A stretch of 64,000 nucleotides of DNA from Frankia alni ACN14a (GCF_000058485.1 NC_008278.1:5760962-5824961), one strand, 5' to 3'; numbered from the stretch's first letter, positions 16,928 to 27,286 are shown. Notes: generated from the sequence alone by a model not told the origin. A program made the numbers and translations.

Positions 16928-19900
16928 GTGACCGCACCCGCCCAACCGGCCCCGACCTGCCAGAGCCTGGCAGGCCAGGTGCGGTCGGTCTGTTCCTATT
17001 GCGGGGTCGGCTGCGGGATGGTGCTCGACGTCGAGGTGAGCGAGGACGGCCGGCGCCGCGTCGCCAGGGTCTCCGGCGACCGTGAGCATCCGGCCAACCG
17101 CGGTCGGCTGTGTACCAAGGGGGCTACCAGCGCGGAGATGCTGGCCGCGCCGGGCCGGCTGACCAGCGCGCTCGTCCGCGGCGACCGGCAGGGCGAGCCG
17201 TCGGCGGTCGAGGTGGACGCCGCCATCAGGCGCGTCGCCCGGGAGCTGCGGCGGATCATCGACACCCACGGCCCGGACGCGGTCGCGTTCTACGTCTCGG
17301 GGCAGATGTCGCTGGAGGCGCAGTACCTGGCGAACAAGCTGGCGAAGGGGTTCGTCGGCACCAACCAGATCGAGTCGAACTCGCGGCTGTGCATGGCCAG
17401 CGCCGGCAGCGGCTACAAGCTGTCGCTGGGCGCCGACGGCCCGCCCGGGTCGTACGAGGACTTCGACCACGCCGAGCTGTTCTTCGTCATCGGCGCGAAC
17501 ATGGCCGACTGCCACCCGATCCTGTTCCTCCGGCTGCTCGACCGGGTCAGGGCCGGTGCCCGGCTCATCGTCGTCGACCCCCGGCGCTCCGCGACGGCCG
17601 CCAAGGCCGACCTGTTCCTGCAGATCAACCCGGGCACGGACCTCGCGCTGCTCAACGGCCTGCTCCACCTGCTCGTCGAGGGCGGGCACATCGACGAGGC
17701 GTTCATCGCCGAGCACACCGAGGGCTGGGAGGCGATGCCGGCGTTCCTCGCCGACTACCCGCCGGACCGGGTCGCGGAGATCACCGGCATCCCGGCGGCG
17801 GACATCCGCCGGGCGGCGCAGTGGATCGGGGCGGCCAAGGCGTGGATGAGCCTGTGGACGATGGGCCTGAACCAGTCGACCCACGGCACCTGGAACACCA
17901 ACGCGCTGTGCAACCTGCACCTGGCGACCGGGGCGATCTGCCGGCCGGGCGCGGGCCCGTTCTCGTTGACCGGCCAGCCGAACGCGATGGGCGGGCGGGA
18001 GATGGGCTACATGGGACCGGGCCTGCCGGGACAGCGTTCGGTGGTGGCCGCGGACGACCGCGCCTTCGTCGAGCAACGGTGGGGTCTGCCGGCGGGCACG
18101 CTGCGCACCGACGCCGGGCGGGGCACCGTCGACCTGTTCGCCCGGATGGCCGCCGGCGAGATCAGGGCCTGCTGGATCATCTGCACGAACCCGGTGGCCT
18201 CGGTCGCCAACCGGCGCACGGTGATCGAGGGACTGGAGGCGGCCGAGTTCGTCGTCGCCCAGGACGCGTTCGCCGAGACGGAGACGAACGCCTACGCCGA
18301 TGTGCTGCTGCCCGCCGCGATGTGGGCCGAGAGCACCGGCATCATGATCAATTCGGAGCGGAACCTGACCCTGGTCCAGCAGGCCGCCGACCCCCCCGGT
18401 CAGGCCATGGCGGACTGGCGGCTCATCGCCCGGGTCGCCGCCGAGATGGGCTACGCCGACGCCTTCACCTACCGCGACGCCGAGGAGGTCTTCGAGGAGA
18501 TCAAGGCCTTCCACAACCCGCTGACCGGCTACGACCTGCGCGGCGTCAGCTACGACCGGCTGCGCGAGACGCCGGTGCAGTGGCCGGCCGCGGCGGCGGA
18601 CGGCCCGGCGCGCAACCCGGTCCGGTACCGCAACGACGGGGTCAGCCAGCGACTCGTCGAACGGCCCGACGGGACGCGGCCGCGCCTGGCGTTCGCGACC
18701 CCGTCCGGGCGGGCGGTGTTCCATCCGCGCCCGCACCTGCCCGCCGCCGAGCTGCCCGACGACGATTTCCCGTTCGTGCTGAACACCGGCCGCGTCCAGC
18801 ACCAGTGGCACACCCTGACCAAGACCGGCAAGGTCGCGAAGCTCAACCGACTCAACCCGGGCCCGTTCGTCGAGATCCATCCGCGCGACGCCGAGGCCCT
18901 CGGGATCGGCGACGGCGACGCGGTCGAGGTCGCCTCCCGGCGCGGACGGGCGGTGCTGCCGGCGGTCGTGTCCGACCGGGTGCTCCCCGGGAACTGCTTC
19001 GCCCCGATCCACTGGAACGACCTGTTCGGCGAGTATCTCAGCGTCAACGCGGTCACCTCCGACGCCGTCGACCCGATCTCGTTCCAGCCGGAACTGAAGG
19101 TCTGCGCGGTCACCCTCACCCGCGTCGCCGCCACACCGACCGAGACGCCGACCGAGACGCCGACCGACGCGCCGGCGGATCTCCCCGCGGCGAGCGCCCC
19201 TCCCCCGGTCACGCGAACCGCGCCGATCCCGACGGGCGCGCACCCGGGCGCACCAGAGCCCACGGCACCGCCGACGGCGGGTTCCGGGCCGACCGCAGCG
19301 GAGGCGCTCGGGGAGCTGTTCGGCCTGCGGGCAATCGCCGCGCCGACCCTCGGCGACGACGAGCGGCGCTATCTCGCGGGTTTCGTCGCCGCCCTGCGCG
19401 ACGCGGTCCCGGGGGCACCGGGCGGGGTTCCGGTCCTACCGCTCGGTTCTCCACTCGACCCCGCGCAGGTGGCGTGGGTCAACGGCGCGCTCGCCGGGGC
19501 GTTCTCCCGGACCCTCTCACCCCCGCTCGCCCCTGTGGGCGACGTCCCCGCGGGCGACGTCCCCGCCCAGCGCCGCGGCGGCTCCGTGCCCGCCGACCCG
19601 GAGAGCGCTGCCAGTCCGGAGTGCCCTGCCGGCCCGACGGTCACGGACGCGGAGGGTCGAACGGGACCGGGGACGCGGGAGGTCACAGTGCTGTGGGCGT
19701 CCCAGACGGGCACCGCCGAGGACTTCGCCGTCACGATCGCCGCCGAGCGGCTCACCACCGCCGGTTGGACGGCGCGGGTGCGGTCCATGGGCGAGTGCCC
19801 GCCCGAGGAGTTGCACGGCGGCGGCGACCTGCTCGTCATCACGAGCACGTTCGGCGACGGCGAGGCGCCCGACAACGGCGCGGGGTTCCTGGAGTCGCTG

Positions 19901-21382
19901 GCGGCGCCGGACACACCCCGCCTGTCCCACCTGCGCTACGCGGTGCTGGCGTTCGGCGACTCCAGCTATGCGGACTTCTGCGGCCACGGCCGGCGCGTCG
20001 ACGAGCGGCTCGGCGAGCTCGGCGCGGTGCGGCTGGCACCGCGGACGGACTGCGAGCCGGACTACGAGCAGGACGCGGCGAGCTGGCTCGACGCCGTGCT
20101 CACCGCGCTCACCGCCGCCGACGGCCACGCCGCCCCTCGGGCCACGGCACCGGCCAGCTCACCACCGGCCAGCTCACCACCGGGCGGCACAGCACCGGCC
20201 AGCACCGTGCCGGCCAGCACCGTGCCGGCCGGTCCTGCCGGCCGTCCGTCGCGCGCGGCGCCGGTCATCGTGCCGCTGGTCGGCAACGAGCTGCTCAGCG
20301 GACCCGGCTCGGCGAAGGAGGTGCGGCGGTTCGCCCTGCGCTCCGCCGGCACCGCGCTGACCTACGAGGTCGGCGACGCCCTCGGCGTCTGGCCGGTCAA
20401 CGGTGCCGGCCTCGTCGCGGAGTGGCTGGAGCGCACCGGCGCCGACCCGGCGCAGCCGGTGGCCGTCGGCGGGGTGGGTGAGGTGCCGTTCGGCGCGGCG
20501 CTGCGCCGCCACCTGGACATCACCAGGATCACCCCGGCCTTGCTGCGGTTCGTCGCCGACCGTAGCGGCGACCGGGACCTGCGCACCCTGCTGCGCCCGG
20601 ACAACTCCGACGCGTTGGCCCGCTGGAGCTGGGGACGCCAGGCGGCGGACGTGCTCGCCGAGCTTCCCGTGCGGGCCACCGCGGCCGAGTGGGCGGGGGT
20701 GCTGTCCCGGCTGCAGCCGCGACTGTACTCGATCTCGTCGAGCCCACTGGCCCATCCCGACGAGGTGCATCTGACGGTGTCGGTGGTCCGGTTCGACGGC
20801 CGGGATGGCCGGACCCGCGGAGGCGTGTGCTCCACGTTCCTCGCCGACGGGCCGGACGAGGCGTCGGGGTCGGTGCCGGTGCCGGTGCCGGTGTTCGTAC
20901 AGCGCTCGACCCACTTCCGACCGCCGAGCGATCCGGACACGCCGCTGGTGATGATCGGGCCGGGGACGGGAGTGGCCCCGTTCCTCTCGTTCCTGCAGGA
21001 CCGCCGCGCCCGCGGCGCCCGCGGCCGGACGTGGCTGTTCTTCGGCGAGCAGCGCCGGGCCACCGACTTCTACTACGCCGACGAGCTCGCCGCGCTGCAG
21101 GCGGACGGCACGCTGCACCGCCTGGACCTCGCCTTCTCCCGCGACCAGCGGACGAAGGTCTACGTCCAGGACCGGATGCGCGAGCACAGCGCCCGGCTGT
21201 GGTCGTGGTTGCAGGACGGCGCTCACGTCTACGTCTGCGGCGATGCCAGCCGGATGGCCGCCGACGTCGACCGGACGCTGCGTGAGATCGTCGCCCTGCA
21301 CGGCGGCCTCGACGCCGACGGCGCCGCCGCCTACGTACGCCAGCTGACCACCGACCGCCGCTACCTGCGCGACATCTACTGA
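16928..21382 (+). CDS. Assimilatory nitrate reductase fused to CysJ-like diflavin reductase
   Basis: A 1484-residue fusion. The GTG at 16928 follows GGGAGGGGA; the frame upstream is open but not protein-like. Residues 18-65 carry the 4Fe-4S motif, Cys 22, 25, 29 and 62. The molybdopterin-guanine dinucleotide oxidoreductase domain follows, with Cys155 (SRLCMAS) as likely Mo ligand, ending near residue 740. A Thr/Pro linker leads to a flavodoxin domain (SQTGTAE at 925-931, [13 protein letters not shown]). FAD and NADPH domains come last ([29 protein letters not shown], ending RDIY). It should pass electrons from NADPH through FAD, FMN and Fe-S to Mo and reduce nitrate without a separate reductase. 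No nitrite reductase or nitrate transporter is in the window. Confidence 0.9.
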   Translation: MTAPAQPAPTCQSLAGQVRSVCSYCGVGCGMVLDVEVSEDGRRRVARVSGDREHPANRGRLCTKGATSAEMLAAPGRLTSALVRGDRQGEPSAVEVDAAIRRVARELRRIIDTHGPDAVAFYVSGQMSLEAQYLANKLAKGFVGTNQIESNSRLCMASAGSGYKLSLGADGPPGSYEDFDHAELFFVIGANMADCHPILFLRLLDRVRAGARLIVVDPRRSATAAKADLFLQINPGTDLALLNGLLHLLVEGGHIDEAFIAEHTEGWEAMPAFLADYPPDRVAEITGIPAADIRRAAQWIGAAKAWMSLWTMGLNQSTHGTWNTNALCNLHLATGAICRPGAGPFSLTGQPNAMGGREMGYMGPGLPGQRSVVAADDRAFVEQRWGLPAGTLRTDAGRGTVDLFARMAAGEIRACWIICTNPVASVANRRTVIEGLEAAEFVVAQDAFAETETNAYADVLLPAAMWAESTGIMINSERNLTLVQQAADPPGQAMADWRLIARVAAEMGYADAFTYRDAEEVFEEIKAFHNPLTGYDLRGVSYDRLRETPVQWPAAAADGPARNPVRYRNDGVSQRLVERPDGTRPRLAFATPSGRAVFHPRPHLPAAELPDDDFPFVLNTGRVQHQWHTLTKTGKVAKLNRLNPGPFVEIHPRDAEALGIGDGDAVEVASRRGRAVLPAVVSDRVLPGNCFAPIHWNDLFGEYLSVNAVTSDAVDPISFQPELKVCAVTLTRVAATPTETPTETPTDAPADLPAASAPPPVTRTAPIPTGAHPGAPEPTAPPTAGSGPTAAEALGELFGLRAIAAPTLGDDERRYLAGFVAALRDAVPGAPGGVPVLPLGSPLDPAQVAWVNGALAGAFSRTLSPPLAPVGDVPAGDVPAQRRGGSVPADPESAASPECPAGPTVTDAEGRTGPGTREVTVLWASQTGTAEDFAVTIAAERLTTAGWTARVRSMGECPPEELHGGGDLLVITSTFGDGEAPDNGAGFLESLAAPDTPRLSHLRYAVLAFGDSSYADFCGHGRRVDERLGELGAVRLAPRTDCEPDYEQDAASWLDAVLTALTAADGHAAPRATAPASSPPASSPPGGTAPASTVPASTVPAGPAGRPSRAAPVIVPLVGNELLSGPGSAKEVRRFALRSAGTALTYEVGDALGVWPVNGAGLVAEWLERTGADPAQPVAVGGVGEVPFGAALRRHLDITRITPALLRFVADRSGDRDLRTLLRPDNSDALARWSWGRQAADVLAELPVRATAAEWAGVLSRLQPRLYSISSSPLAHPDEVHLTVSVVRFDGRDGRTRGGVCSTFLADGPDEASGSVPVPVPVFVQRSTHFRPPSDPDTPLVMIGPGTGVAPFLSFLQDRRARGARGRTWLFFGEQRRATDFYYADELAALQADGTLHRLDLAFSRDQRTKVYVQDRMREHSARLWSWLQDGAHVYVCGDASRMAADVDRTLREIVALHGGLDADGAAAYVRQLTTDRRYLRDIY

Positions 21383-21399
21383 CCAGCCGCCGCCGACCA

Positions 21400-21477
21400 C
21401 CACTGTCGACGACCGCTGTCGTCCACCGCTGTCGTCCACCGCTGTCGTCCACCGCTGTCCGCCACCGCTGTCGACCC
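21400..21477. repeat. 13-bp tandem repeat, about six copies
   Basis: Six consecutive units of consensus CCGCTGTCGTCCA, the middle three identical, begin 18 bases after the nitrate reductase stop and end about 150 bp before the next start. There are no spacers, so this is a minisatellite and not CRISPR. Confidence 0.85.
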
Positions 21478-21627
21478 GTGTCGCGGCGGTCGTCTCGACC
21501 TGCCCTCGGTCGTCAACGCTTCATCACGGAGTGTCAACAACAGGCGGAGGCGGAGCGCCTTGGACACTGTCCCGCATCTGACGATGCGGCCGTGGGGGTG
21601 GGGCCGGGACCTGTGGAGAGGACGACG

Positions 21628-22815
21628 ATGCGCTCGGTGCGTACCCTCATGGCCTCCGCCGCCGCGGCGGCCGCCGCGGTGCTGGCGACGAACCCGATGA
21701 CGGGGCCGGCGGCGCAGGCCACGACCGGCGGGCACGGGGGGCCGCGGCCGGTGGCCGGCGGATCCGACCGACCGATCGCGCCGGTTGATCTCGGGTTCGC
21801 GCCCGACCTGCCCTACCACTCCGCGACGGCGATCAACGACCGCGGGGTGGTCGCCGGGACCGCTTCCGGCGGGTCGTACGACCTGCACGGCTTCCGCTGG
21901 GCGGTGGGGCGGTCGGTGGCGCTGCCGGACGGCGCCCCCGGCCCGTCCGAGATCAACAATGGTGATCAGATCGCCGGGTTCGTGCCGCACCGGGACAGGC
22001 TCAACACCGGGTTCGTGCTCGACGCCGGGCGCGGCGTCGTCGATACCGGCTTTCCGGTCGACGGCCAGAACGAACGCGGTGAGGTCGTCGGCGCTCTGCC
22101 GGGGCCCGACGGGACCAGGCGCGCGGTGCGCTGGTGGCGCGGCCAGACCACTGACCTGGGCGCCCCGCCCGGAACGTCGAGCGGCGGCGTGGCGATCAGC
22201 GACGGCGGCCAGATCGCCGTGCGGGTCAGCGACGCGGACGGCAACCACGCCCGCGTGGCCCGCTGGGCCGGCGGCCGACTCGACGCGCTGCCCACGCTGC
22301 CCGGTGGGGGCGCGGCCTGGGCGACGGACATCAACGGCCGCGGGGACATCGTCGGCTGGGCGGACACCGCCACCGGCTCCCGCCATGCGGTCGTGTGGCT
22401 CGGCCGGCGCCTGGTCGACCTCGGCGCCAGCCTGCCCGGCCGCACCAGCCAGGCGACGGCCGTCAACGACGCCGGACAGGTCGTCGGGCAGACGTCCGAC
22501 GCCCATGGCCAGCCCGGCCACGGTGTGCGCTGGGACCTCGGCCGACCACGGGACCTCGGCCAGCCACGGGACCTCGGGACCCTCGGCGGCCCGGTCAGCT
22601 CGCCGATCGCGATCAACGATCGCGGGGACGTGATCGGCGACAGCACCTCGGCGGACGGCCACCGTCACGGCTTCCGCTGGCGCGACGGCCGGATGACCGC
22701 CCTCGGTGACTTCGGTGGCGGCGAGAGCCGCGCGGCGGCGATCAACAACCGCGGTCAGGTCGTCGGCGACGCGCTGGCCCCCGGCGGCCACACCCGCGCC
22801 GTTCTCTGGCAGTGA
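21628..22815 (+). CDS. Secreted HAF-repeat protein (beta-propeller-like)
   Basis: A 395-residue protein with an Ala-rich signal peptide (MRSVRTLMASAAAAAAAVLA, likely cut after AQA). The mature part is built of about seven repeats of roughly 45 residues. They contain the motifs A-[IV]-N-[DN]-R-G-x-V-[VI]-G and H-x-x-x-W, as in AINDRGVVAGTASGG and AINNRGQVVGDALAPGG, typical of the HAF extracellular repeat family. Function is unknown; HAF proteins probably form a beta-propeller. The ATG at 21628 follows GAGAGG. It ends only two bases before the truncated NmrA fragment of the opposite strand. Confidence 0.8.
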   Translation: MRSVRTLMASAAAAAAAVLATNPMTGPAAQATTGGHGGPRPVAGGSDRPIAPVDLGFAPDLPYHSATAINDRGVVAGTASGGSYDLHGFRWAVGRSVALPDGAPGPSEINNGDQIAGFVPHRDRLNTGFVLDAGRGVVDTGFPVDGQNERGEVVGALPGPDGTRRAVRWWRGQTTDLGAPPGTSSGGVAISDGGQIAVRVSDADGNHARVARWAGGRLDALPTLPGGGAAWATDINGRGDIVGWADTATGSRHAVVWLGRRLVDLGASLPGRTSQATAVNDAGQVVGQTSDAHGQPGHGVRWDLGRPRDLGQPRDLGTLGGPVSSPIAINDRGDVIGDSTSADGHRHGFRWRDGRMTALGDFGGGESRAAAINNRGQVVGDALAPGGHTRAVLWQ

Positions 22816-22816
22816 T

Positions 22817-22961
22817 CGCACAGCGCGTCGACGCCGGCGGACGCGGCCACCACGGCGGCCGGGTCACGGGCCAGCAGGCGCGGCCGGATGCCGGCCCGGA
22901 CCAGCATCGCCACCACGTGCCGGCCGACGTTGCCCGTCGGCGTCGTCACCGCCATGCGCAT
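22817..22961 (-). pseudogene. Truncated NmrA-like NAD(P)-binding protein
   Basis: From an ATG at 22961 with a strong GAGGAGG site, the frame reads MRMAVTTPTGNVGRHVVAML then RAGIRPRLLARDPAAVV, the first beta-alpha-beta of an NmrA/SDR-like Rossmann protein with its NAD(P) loop (TTPTGNVGRHV). Homologous sequence stops after about 48 residues, exactly at the end of the HAF gene, where some 230 more residues would be expected. The gene is therefore a stump. It lies inside the 3' end of the exporter gene by 98 bp, which was probably shorter before. Confidence 0.7.
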
Positions 22962-24828
22962 CGGGCGCCTCCTCGATGATCCTCTCGGACTGCCGCCCGA
23001 TCTCTACCCGGTCCGGCGGCACCGACGCCCCGCTCGGCACCGACGCCCCGCTCGGCACCGACGCCCCGCTCGGCACCGACGCCCCGCGCAGCATCGAGGC
23101 GAGGCCGGCGAGCACGCCGAGCCCGGCGGCGACCGCGAACACGATGACGAGCCCGTGGTGAAAGGGCCCGGCGAGCAGCTCGGGGAAGAACTCGCGGCCG
23201 GTCAGCGTCGCCCGGTTCGCAGGCGGCACGGCGGCCAGCCCGTCGCCGGCCGACAGCAGGTGCTCGACCGGGTTCACGCCGAGGACGGTGGCGAACAGCG
23301 ACGACACCGGCGGCAACGCGGCGACGTCGTGGGCGATCCCCGCCGGCACGCCCTGCGCCCGCAGGCCGCCGTCCAGCGCGTCCGGCAGGGTGGCCGCGAG
23401 ACCCGCGATCATCAGCGAGAAGAACACGCCGATGGACAGCGCGGTGCCGGAGTTCTGGAACGTCGCGCGCATCCCCGAGGCGGCGCCGCGCTGCTCCGCC
23501 GGCACGCTACCCATGATCGCCGAGGAGTTCGGGGCGGCGAACATCCCGCCGCCGATCCCGTTCAACGCGATGAGCAGGGCGAACGCCCAGTACGAAAAGG
23601 TGACGGGCAGCAGCATCAGACCGACGAAGCTACCGGCGAACACGGCCATCCCGGCGCTGGCGAGACCGCGGGCGCCGAACCGGTCGGACAGGATGCCGCT
23701 GACCGGCCCGGCGACGAGGATGCCCACGGTCAGCGGCAACAGGTAGATCCCGGCCCACAGGGGCGTGTCCTCGTAGTCGTAGCCGTGCAGCGGCAGCCAG
23801 ATCCCCTGCAGCCAGATGATGAGCATGAACTGCAGGCCGCCGCGGGCGACGGACACGGCGAGGCCGGCGACGTTGCCGGCGGTGAACGCCCTGATCCGGA
23901 ACAGGCCGAGCGCGAACATCGGCTCGGGGTGGCGGCGCTCGACGGCGACGAAGGCGACGAGCAGCGCCACTCCCCCGACGAGCAGGCCGACGACCGTCGG
24001 GTTCGTCCAGCCCATCGCGTGCCCGCGGTAGGGCTGCAGGCCCTCCGTGACGGCGATGAGCACGGCGGCGAGGCCGACCGCGAAGGTGATGTTGCCCCAC
24101 CAGTCGATACGCCGGCCGCCGCCGCCGCGCGCCGCGGAGGTCTCGCGCAGCCGCCGGTACGCCCACACCGTCCCGAACACGCCGACCGGCACGTTCACCC
24201 AGAACACCGCCCGCCAGTCCAGCACGGCGAGCAGGCCGCCGGCGACGAGGCCGACGAACTGGCCGGCGAGCGAGGCGACCTGGTTGATGCCGAGCGCGAA
24301 GCCCCGCTGCTCGGCGGGGAAGGCGTCGGTGAGGATCGCCGCCGAGTTCGCCGTGAGCATCGACCCGCCGACCGCCTGCAGCACCCGCCAGCCGATCAGC
24401 CACAGCGCCCCGCGGCCGGCGTCGAACGGGTCGAACGACAGCAGGATCGAGGCGAGCGTGAAGACCGCGAACCCGGCGTTGTAGATCCGGACCCGGCCGA
24501 ACATGTCGCCGAGCCGGCCGAGGGCGACGACGAGCACCGCCTGCACGAGCCGGTAGCCCATGATCATCCAGAGCAGGTAGCCGACGTTGCCCGGGGCCAA
24601 CGGGTCCAGGTGGATGCCGCGGAAGATCGGCGGCAGCGCGATGAGGACGATCGACCCGTCGAGCGCGGACATGAACACCGCCGCGGTCGTGTTCGCCAGC
24701 ACCACCCACCGGTAGTTGCCGTTCGCACCCGCCGCCCCGACGGACGTCCCCACGCCGGACGTCCCCGTGCCCGACGTCCCCGTGCCGGACGTCCCCGCGC
24801 CCGACGTCCCCGTGTCGGACGCCGGCAT
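22864..24828 (-). CDS. MFS drug exporter, DHA2 (14 TM)
   Basis: A 654-residue membrane protein: LANTTAAVFMSALDGSIVLIA, loop motif LGRLGDMFGRVRIYN and about 14 helices place it in the DHA2 drug:H+ antiporters. Both ends carry repeat expansions: 15-bp codon repeats near the N-terminus (GTSGTGTSGTGTSG) and four 18-bp units near the C-terminus (GASVPS). The last 45 residues overlap the NmrA stump and may be acquired readthrough. The start overlaps the stop of the MarR gene by one base, so they form one operon. The substrate is unknown. Confidence 0.9.
   Translation of the reverse strand: MPASDTGTSGAGTSGTGTSGTGTSGVGTSVGAAGANGNYRWVVLANTTAAVFMSALDGSIVLIALPPIFRGIHLDPLAPGNVGYLLWMIMGYRLVQAVLVVALGRLGDMFGRVRIYNAGFAVFTLASILLSFDPFDAGRGALWLIGWRVLQAVGGSMLTANSAAILTDAFPAEQRGFALGINQVASLAGQFVGLVAGGLLAVLDWRAVFWVNVPVGVFGTVWAYRRLRETSAARGGGGRRIDWWGNITFAVGLAAVLIAVTEGLQPYRGHAMGWTNPTVVGLLVGGVALLVAFVAVERRHPEPMFALGLFRIRAFTAGNVAGLAVSVARGGLQFMLIIWLQGIWLPLHGYDYEDTPLWAGIYLLPLTVGILVAGPVSGILSDRFGARGLASAGMAVFAGSFVGLMLLPVTFSYWAFALLIALNGIGGGMFAAPNSSAIMGSVPAEQRGAASGMRATFQNSGTALSIGVFFSLMIAGLAATLPDALDGGLRAQGVPAGIAHDVAALPPVSSLFATVLGVNPVEHLLSAGDGLAAVPPANRATLTGREFFPELLAGPFHHGLVIVFAVAAGLGVLAGLASMLRGASVPSGASVPSGASVPSGASVPPDRVEIGRQSERIIEEAPDAHGGDDADGQRRPARGGDAGPGRHPAAPAGP
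23018..23089. repeat. 18-bp tandem repeat inside the exporter 3' end
   Basis: Four near-perfect units of GGCACCGACGCCCCGCTC, encoding the GASVPS hexapeptide repeats of the exporter tail on the reverse strand. Unit length is a multiple of three, so copy changes keep the frame. Confidence 0.8.
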
Positions 24829-25325
24829 CAGACGCGCTCCGCGAGGCGTTCGAGCAGGGGCGCGGCCGCGGCGAGCTGGTCCAGTTCGGCCGGGCTGAAC
24901 CCGGCCGAGAGCGCCCCGGCGAGCAGCTCGGTGCGCGCGTCGCGGCGGCTGCGCAGCGCCGCGAGGCCGGCATCGGTCGGCGAGAGGATCACCTGCCGGC
25001 CGTCGCCCGGGTCGCGACGGCGTTCGACCAGGGCGCGGGCCTCCAGCGCCGCGAGGGTGGCGCCCATGGCCTGCGGGCTGATCTGCTCGAGCCGGGCGAG
25101 CGCCGCCGCCGTGGCCGGCCCGCCCCGGTCCAGGCGGGCCAACGCCGCCGACTCGGGCATCGTCAGCTCCCCCGCCGGCTGAGACTGGCGCAGCCGGCGC
25201 ACGAGCATCCCGAGACTCAGCCGCAGGGCGACGGCGATCTGACGGACATCTGGAGGAACATCGTGAAGGTCATCGGGCTGGACAACACGCTGGTCACCGG
25301 GCTGAGCATCGGGGTCCGAGGGCAT
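24828..25325 (-). CDS. MarR family transcriptional regulator
   Basis: A 165-residue protein with the MarR winged helix: LTMPESAALARLDRGGPATA, then LARLEQISPQAMGATLAALE, then the wing LVERRRDPGDGRQVILSPTD. Cotranscribed with and upstream of the exporter (TGATG overlap), so it probably represses its own operon. A clear inverted repeat sits six bases upstream of the start. The first 30 residues are acidic and likely disordered. Ligand unknown. Confidence 0.9.
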   Translation of the reverse strand: MPSDPDAQPGDQRVVQPDDLHDVPPDVRQIAVALRLSLGMLVRRLRQSQPAGELTMPESAALARLDRGGPATAAALARLEQISPQAMGATLAALEARALVERRRDPGDGRQVILSPTDAGLAALRSRRDARTELLAGALSAGFSPAELDQLAAAAPLLERLAERV

Positions 25326-25330
25326 TTCAT

Positions 25331-25351
25331 CAGGCTAGGTTGATAAGCCTG
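25331..25351. promoter_or_regulatory. Candidate MarR operator
   Basis: CAGGCT-n9-AGCCTG is a perfect six-base-arm inverted repeat with an AT-richer centre, lying directly before the MarR start. Arm length, 21-bp size and position fit a MarR-family autoregulatory operator overlapping the promoter. Binding is not proven. Confidence 0.55.
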
Positions 25352-25398
25352 GACTGACAAAGACTGGACAGCCCATGCACGGACTGCCACGCCGGGCG

Positions 25399-26580
25399 TC
25401 AGCCGGCCCCCGAGCCCACGCCGGCGCGGGCCTCGTCGAGCACGCGGGCGAGCAGCCGGGCGGCGAACTGGTCGATCGGCGGCACGAGGTCCGGCGGTAG
25501 CAGCTCGTACTCGCGGATCAGCCGGGTGACCCGGGCCGCGAGCAGGGTGTGACGCAGCGAGGCGAGCAGGAGGTAGTACTCCATGTTCTCCATCGGCCGG
25601 CCGAGGAGCTCGGCGTAGCGGGCCACCGTCGCCGCCCGGTCCGGCAGGCCGGGCAGCCGCGCCAACCCGACGCCCTCGCCGAGGTGGCGGTCGAGGTGCA
25701 GGAACCAGCCGAGGTCGGTCTCGGGCTGGCCGAGGGAGACCATCTCCCAGTCGAGCACGGCCGCGACCCGCTCCCCCTGGAAGATCATGTTGCCGATCCG
25801 GGCGTCCCCCCACACCAGCCGGACGGGATGGCGCTCGGCCGGCGGATGGCCGTGCAGCCAGGCCAGCGCGTCGTCCACCGTGCCCCGCGCGGCCTCGTCG
25901 ACGGCGAAGAACTCCAGGTGCCGCTCGTAGGCGGCGAGCTGCTGGACCGCTCCGACCGGGCCGTACTCGGGCTGCCCCGCGAAGCCGAGCCCGAGCCGCT
26001 GCGGGTCGAGCCGGTGGATCCCGGCCATCGCGACCAGGCCCGCGTCCCAGACCCTGGCCCGCGCGGCCGGCGACATCTCGATCATGAAACCCTGCATGTG
26101 GTACGGCGGGAGGTCGGCGGGCACGTCGCCGTCGACCCGGCCGAGGACGACGAACGGCGCGCCGAGCACCTCCGGGTCGAGCTCGTGGCCGTACACCGGC
26201 GGCACCGGAACGTCGGTGTCGCGGGCGAGGATCTCGGCGACGCGGCACTGCTCGGCGAACCGGTCCCACGGGTAGAGCCGGAACCGCCGCGGCGCCATCC
26301 GCACGACCAGCGGCCGGGAGACCCGCCGCCCGTCCGGCCCGATCCGCGACGCCGGCAGCACCACCAGCTCCCCGGAGAACCCCTGCGCCGACGGCACGGT
26401 CGGCTCCCCGAGCTCCCACCGCACGCCCGCCGTCCCCGCCGGGCCGCCACTCGCCGAGCCGCCATCCGCCGCGTCGGCACCCGCCGGGCCGCCATCCCCC
26501 GCGCCGGCGGCATGCGCGGCGAGCCAGGCGGCGAGCCGAGCCCGCAGCCGGTCCGGATCGGCCTGGAACGGGACAGCCAC
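25399..26580 (-). CDS. Phosphotransferase family protein (APH/ACAD10-like)
   Basis: A 393-residue protein from GTG 26580. It has the aminoglycoside-phosphotransferase kinase fold: FSGELVVLP with nucleotide-binding residues, the catalytic loop LVWGDARIGNMIF (Asp and Asn) and the Mg-binding VLDWEM. Similarity is to the large group linked with acyl-CoA dehydrogenase metabolism, so the substrate is likely a hydroxy-acyl or other metabolite and not an antibiotic. The catalytic loop has WGD where the consensus has HGD, which is common in this branch. A Gly/Ala/Asp repeat lies at residues 20-50. It stands alone. Confidence 0.8.
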   Translation of the reverse strand: MAVPFQADPDRLRARLAAWLAAHAAGAGDGGPAGADAADGGSASGGPAGTAGVRWELGEPTVPSAQGFSGELVVLPASRIGPDGRRVSRPLVVRMAPRRFRLYPWDRFAEQCRVAEILARDTDVPVPPVYGHELDPEVLGAPFVVLGRVDGDVPADLPPYHMQGFMIEMSPAARARVWDAGLVAMAGIHRLDPQRLGLGFAGQPEYGPVGAVQQLAAYERHLEFFAVDEAARGTVDDALAWLHGHPPAERHPVRLVWGDARIGNMIFQGERVAAVLDWEMVSLGQPETDLGWFLHLDRHLGEGVGLARLPGLPDRAATVARYAELLGRPMENMEYYLLLASLRHTLLAARVTRLIREYELLPPDLVPPIDQFAARLLARVLDEARAGVGSGAG

Positions 26581-26760
26581 CGCGCACCCCCTCGAGCCAG
26601 GCCGAACGGCATGGCGGTCGACCCTCACCTCGGACGAGACCCGAGGACTACCCCTGGACGTGACAATCACGCCGAACGGAACATTCTCCCGAACGAGCCT
26701 CCCGCCGACCCCCCCGCCACGCAAGCACCAACAGGCGGTTCCGCCTGGGAACCACTCGTT

Positions 26761-27252
26761 CTACGGGGTGGGAGAGGCAGGGGAGGCAGGGGAGGCGGCG
26801 ACGGCGCGGCGCAGGAGACGCGGCACCGACAGCCGGTGCAGCGGCAGGGCCGCGGCCCACAGCAGGCGGGCCGCCCGCCGGGTGAAGGTCACGCTGGTGG
26901 TGAGGCTGATCGCCGCCGGCCGCACGCGCAGGACCAGTTCGGCGGACACCAGCGGCGAGTCCGTGGCCAGGCGGACCACATCCGGTTCGCGCGCCACGAT
27001 CGGCCAGCCGAGCACGTGCCGCGGCGACGATACCGGCCCGAGCCGCAGGCCCAGCACGAACCGCCAGCCGGCCCGCAGGAACCACCGCACCGGCGCGGGC
27101 GCCCCCTCGAGCACCGCCCGGATCCAGCCCTCGGCGTCCCGAGCTCCGGCACCCTCGGCCGCCGGGCCGGTTGCCGCCTCGAAGACCTCGCGGTAGTCCG
27201 CCCCGGCGCCGTCCACGTCCACGCTGCCCGTCCCTGCTCGACATCGCCCCAT
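26761..27252 (-). CDS. DUF2867-like protein
   Basis: A 163-residue protein with ADYREVFEAAT at the start, VRWFLRAGWRFVLGLRLGP and VLGWPIVAREPDVVRLA. This order resembles the DUF2867 family of small actinobacterial proteins (SRPBCC-like lipid or metabolite binding is suspected). Its start lies 35 bp after the stop of the DUF2071 gene on the same strand, so the two are probably cotranscribed. No catalytic residues can be named. The C-terminal end has a SPASPASP repeat. Confidence 0.65.
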   Translation of the reverse strand: MGRCRAGTGSVDVDGAGADYREVFEAATGPAAEGAGARDAEGWIRAVLEGAPAPVRWFLRAGWRFVLGLRLGPVSSPRHVLGWPIVAREPDVVRLATDSPLVSAELVLRVRPAAISLTTSVTFTRRAARLLWAAALPLHRLSVPRLLRRAVAASPASPASPTP

Positions 27253-27286
27253 GCGCGGCCGGCGGACGGTGGGCGCGGAACCAACA

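Noticed and set aside
21400-21477. CRISPR-like repeat array
   Set aside because: 13-bp units are directly adjacent with no spacers and no cas genes are present; it is a tandem repeat.
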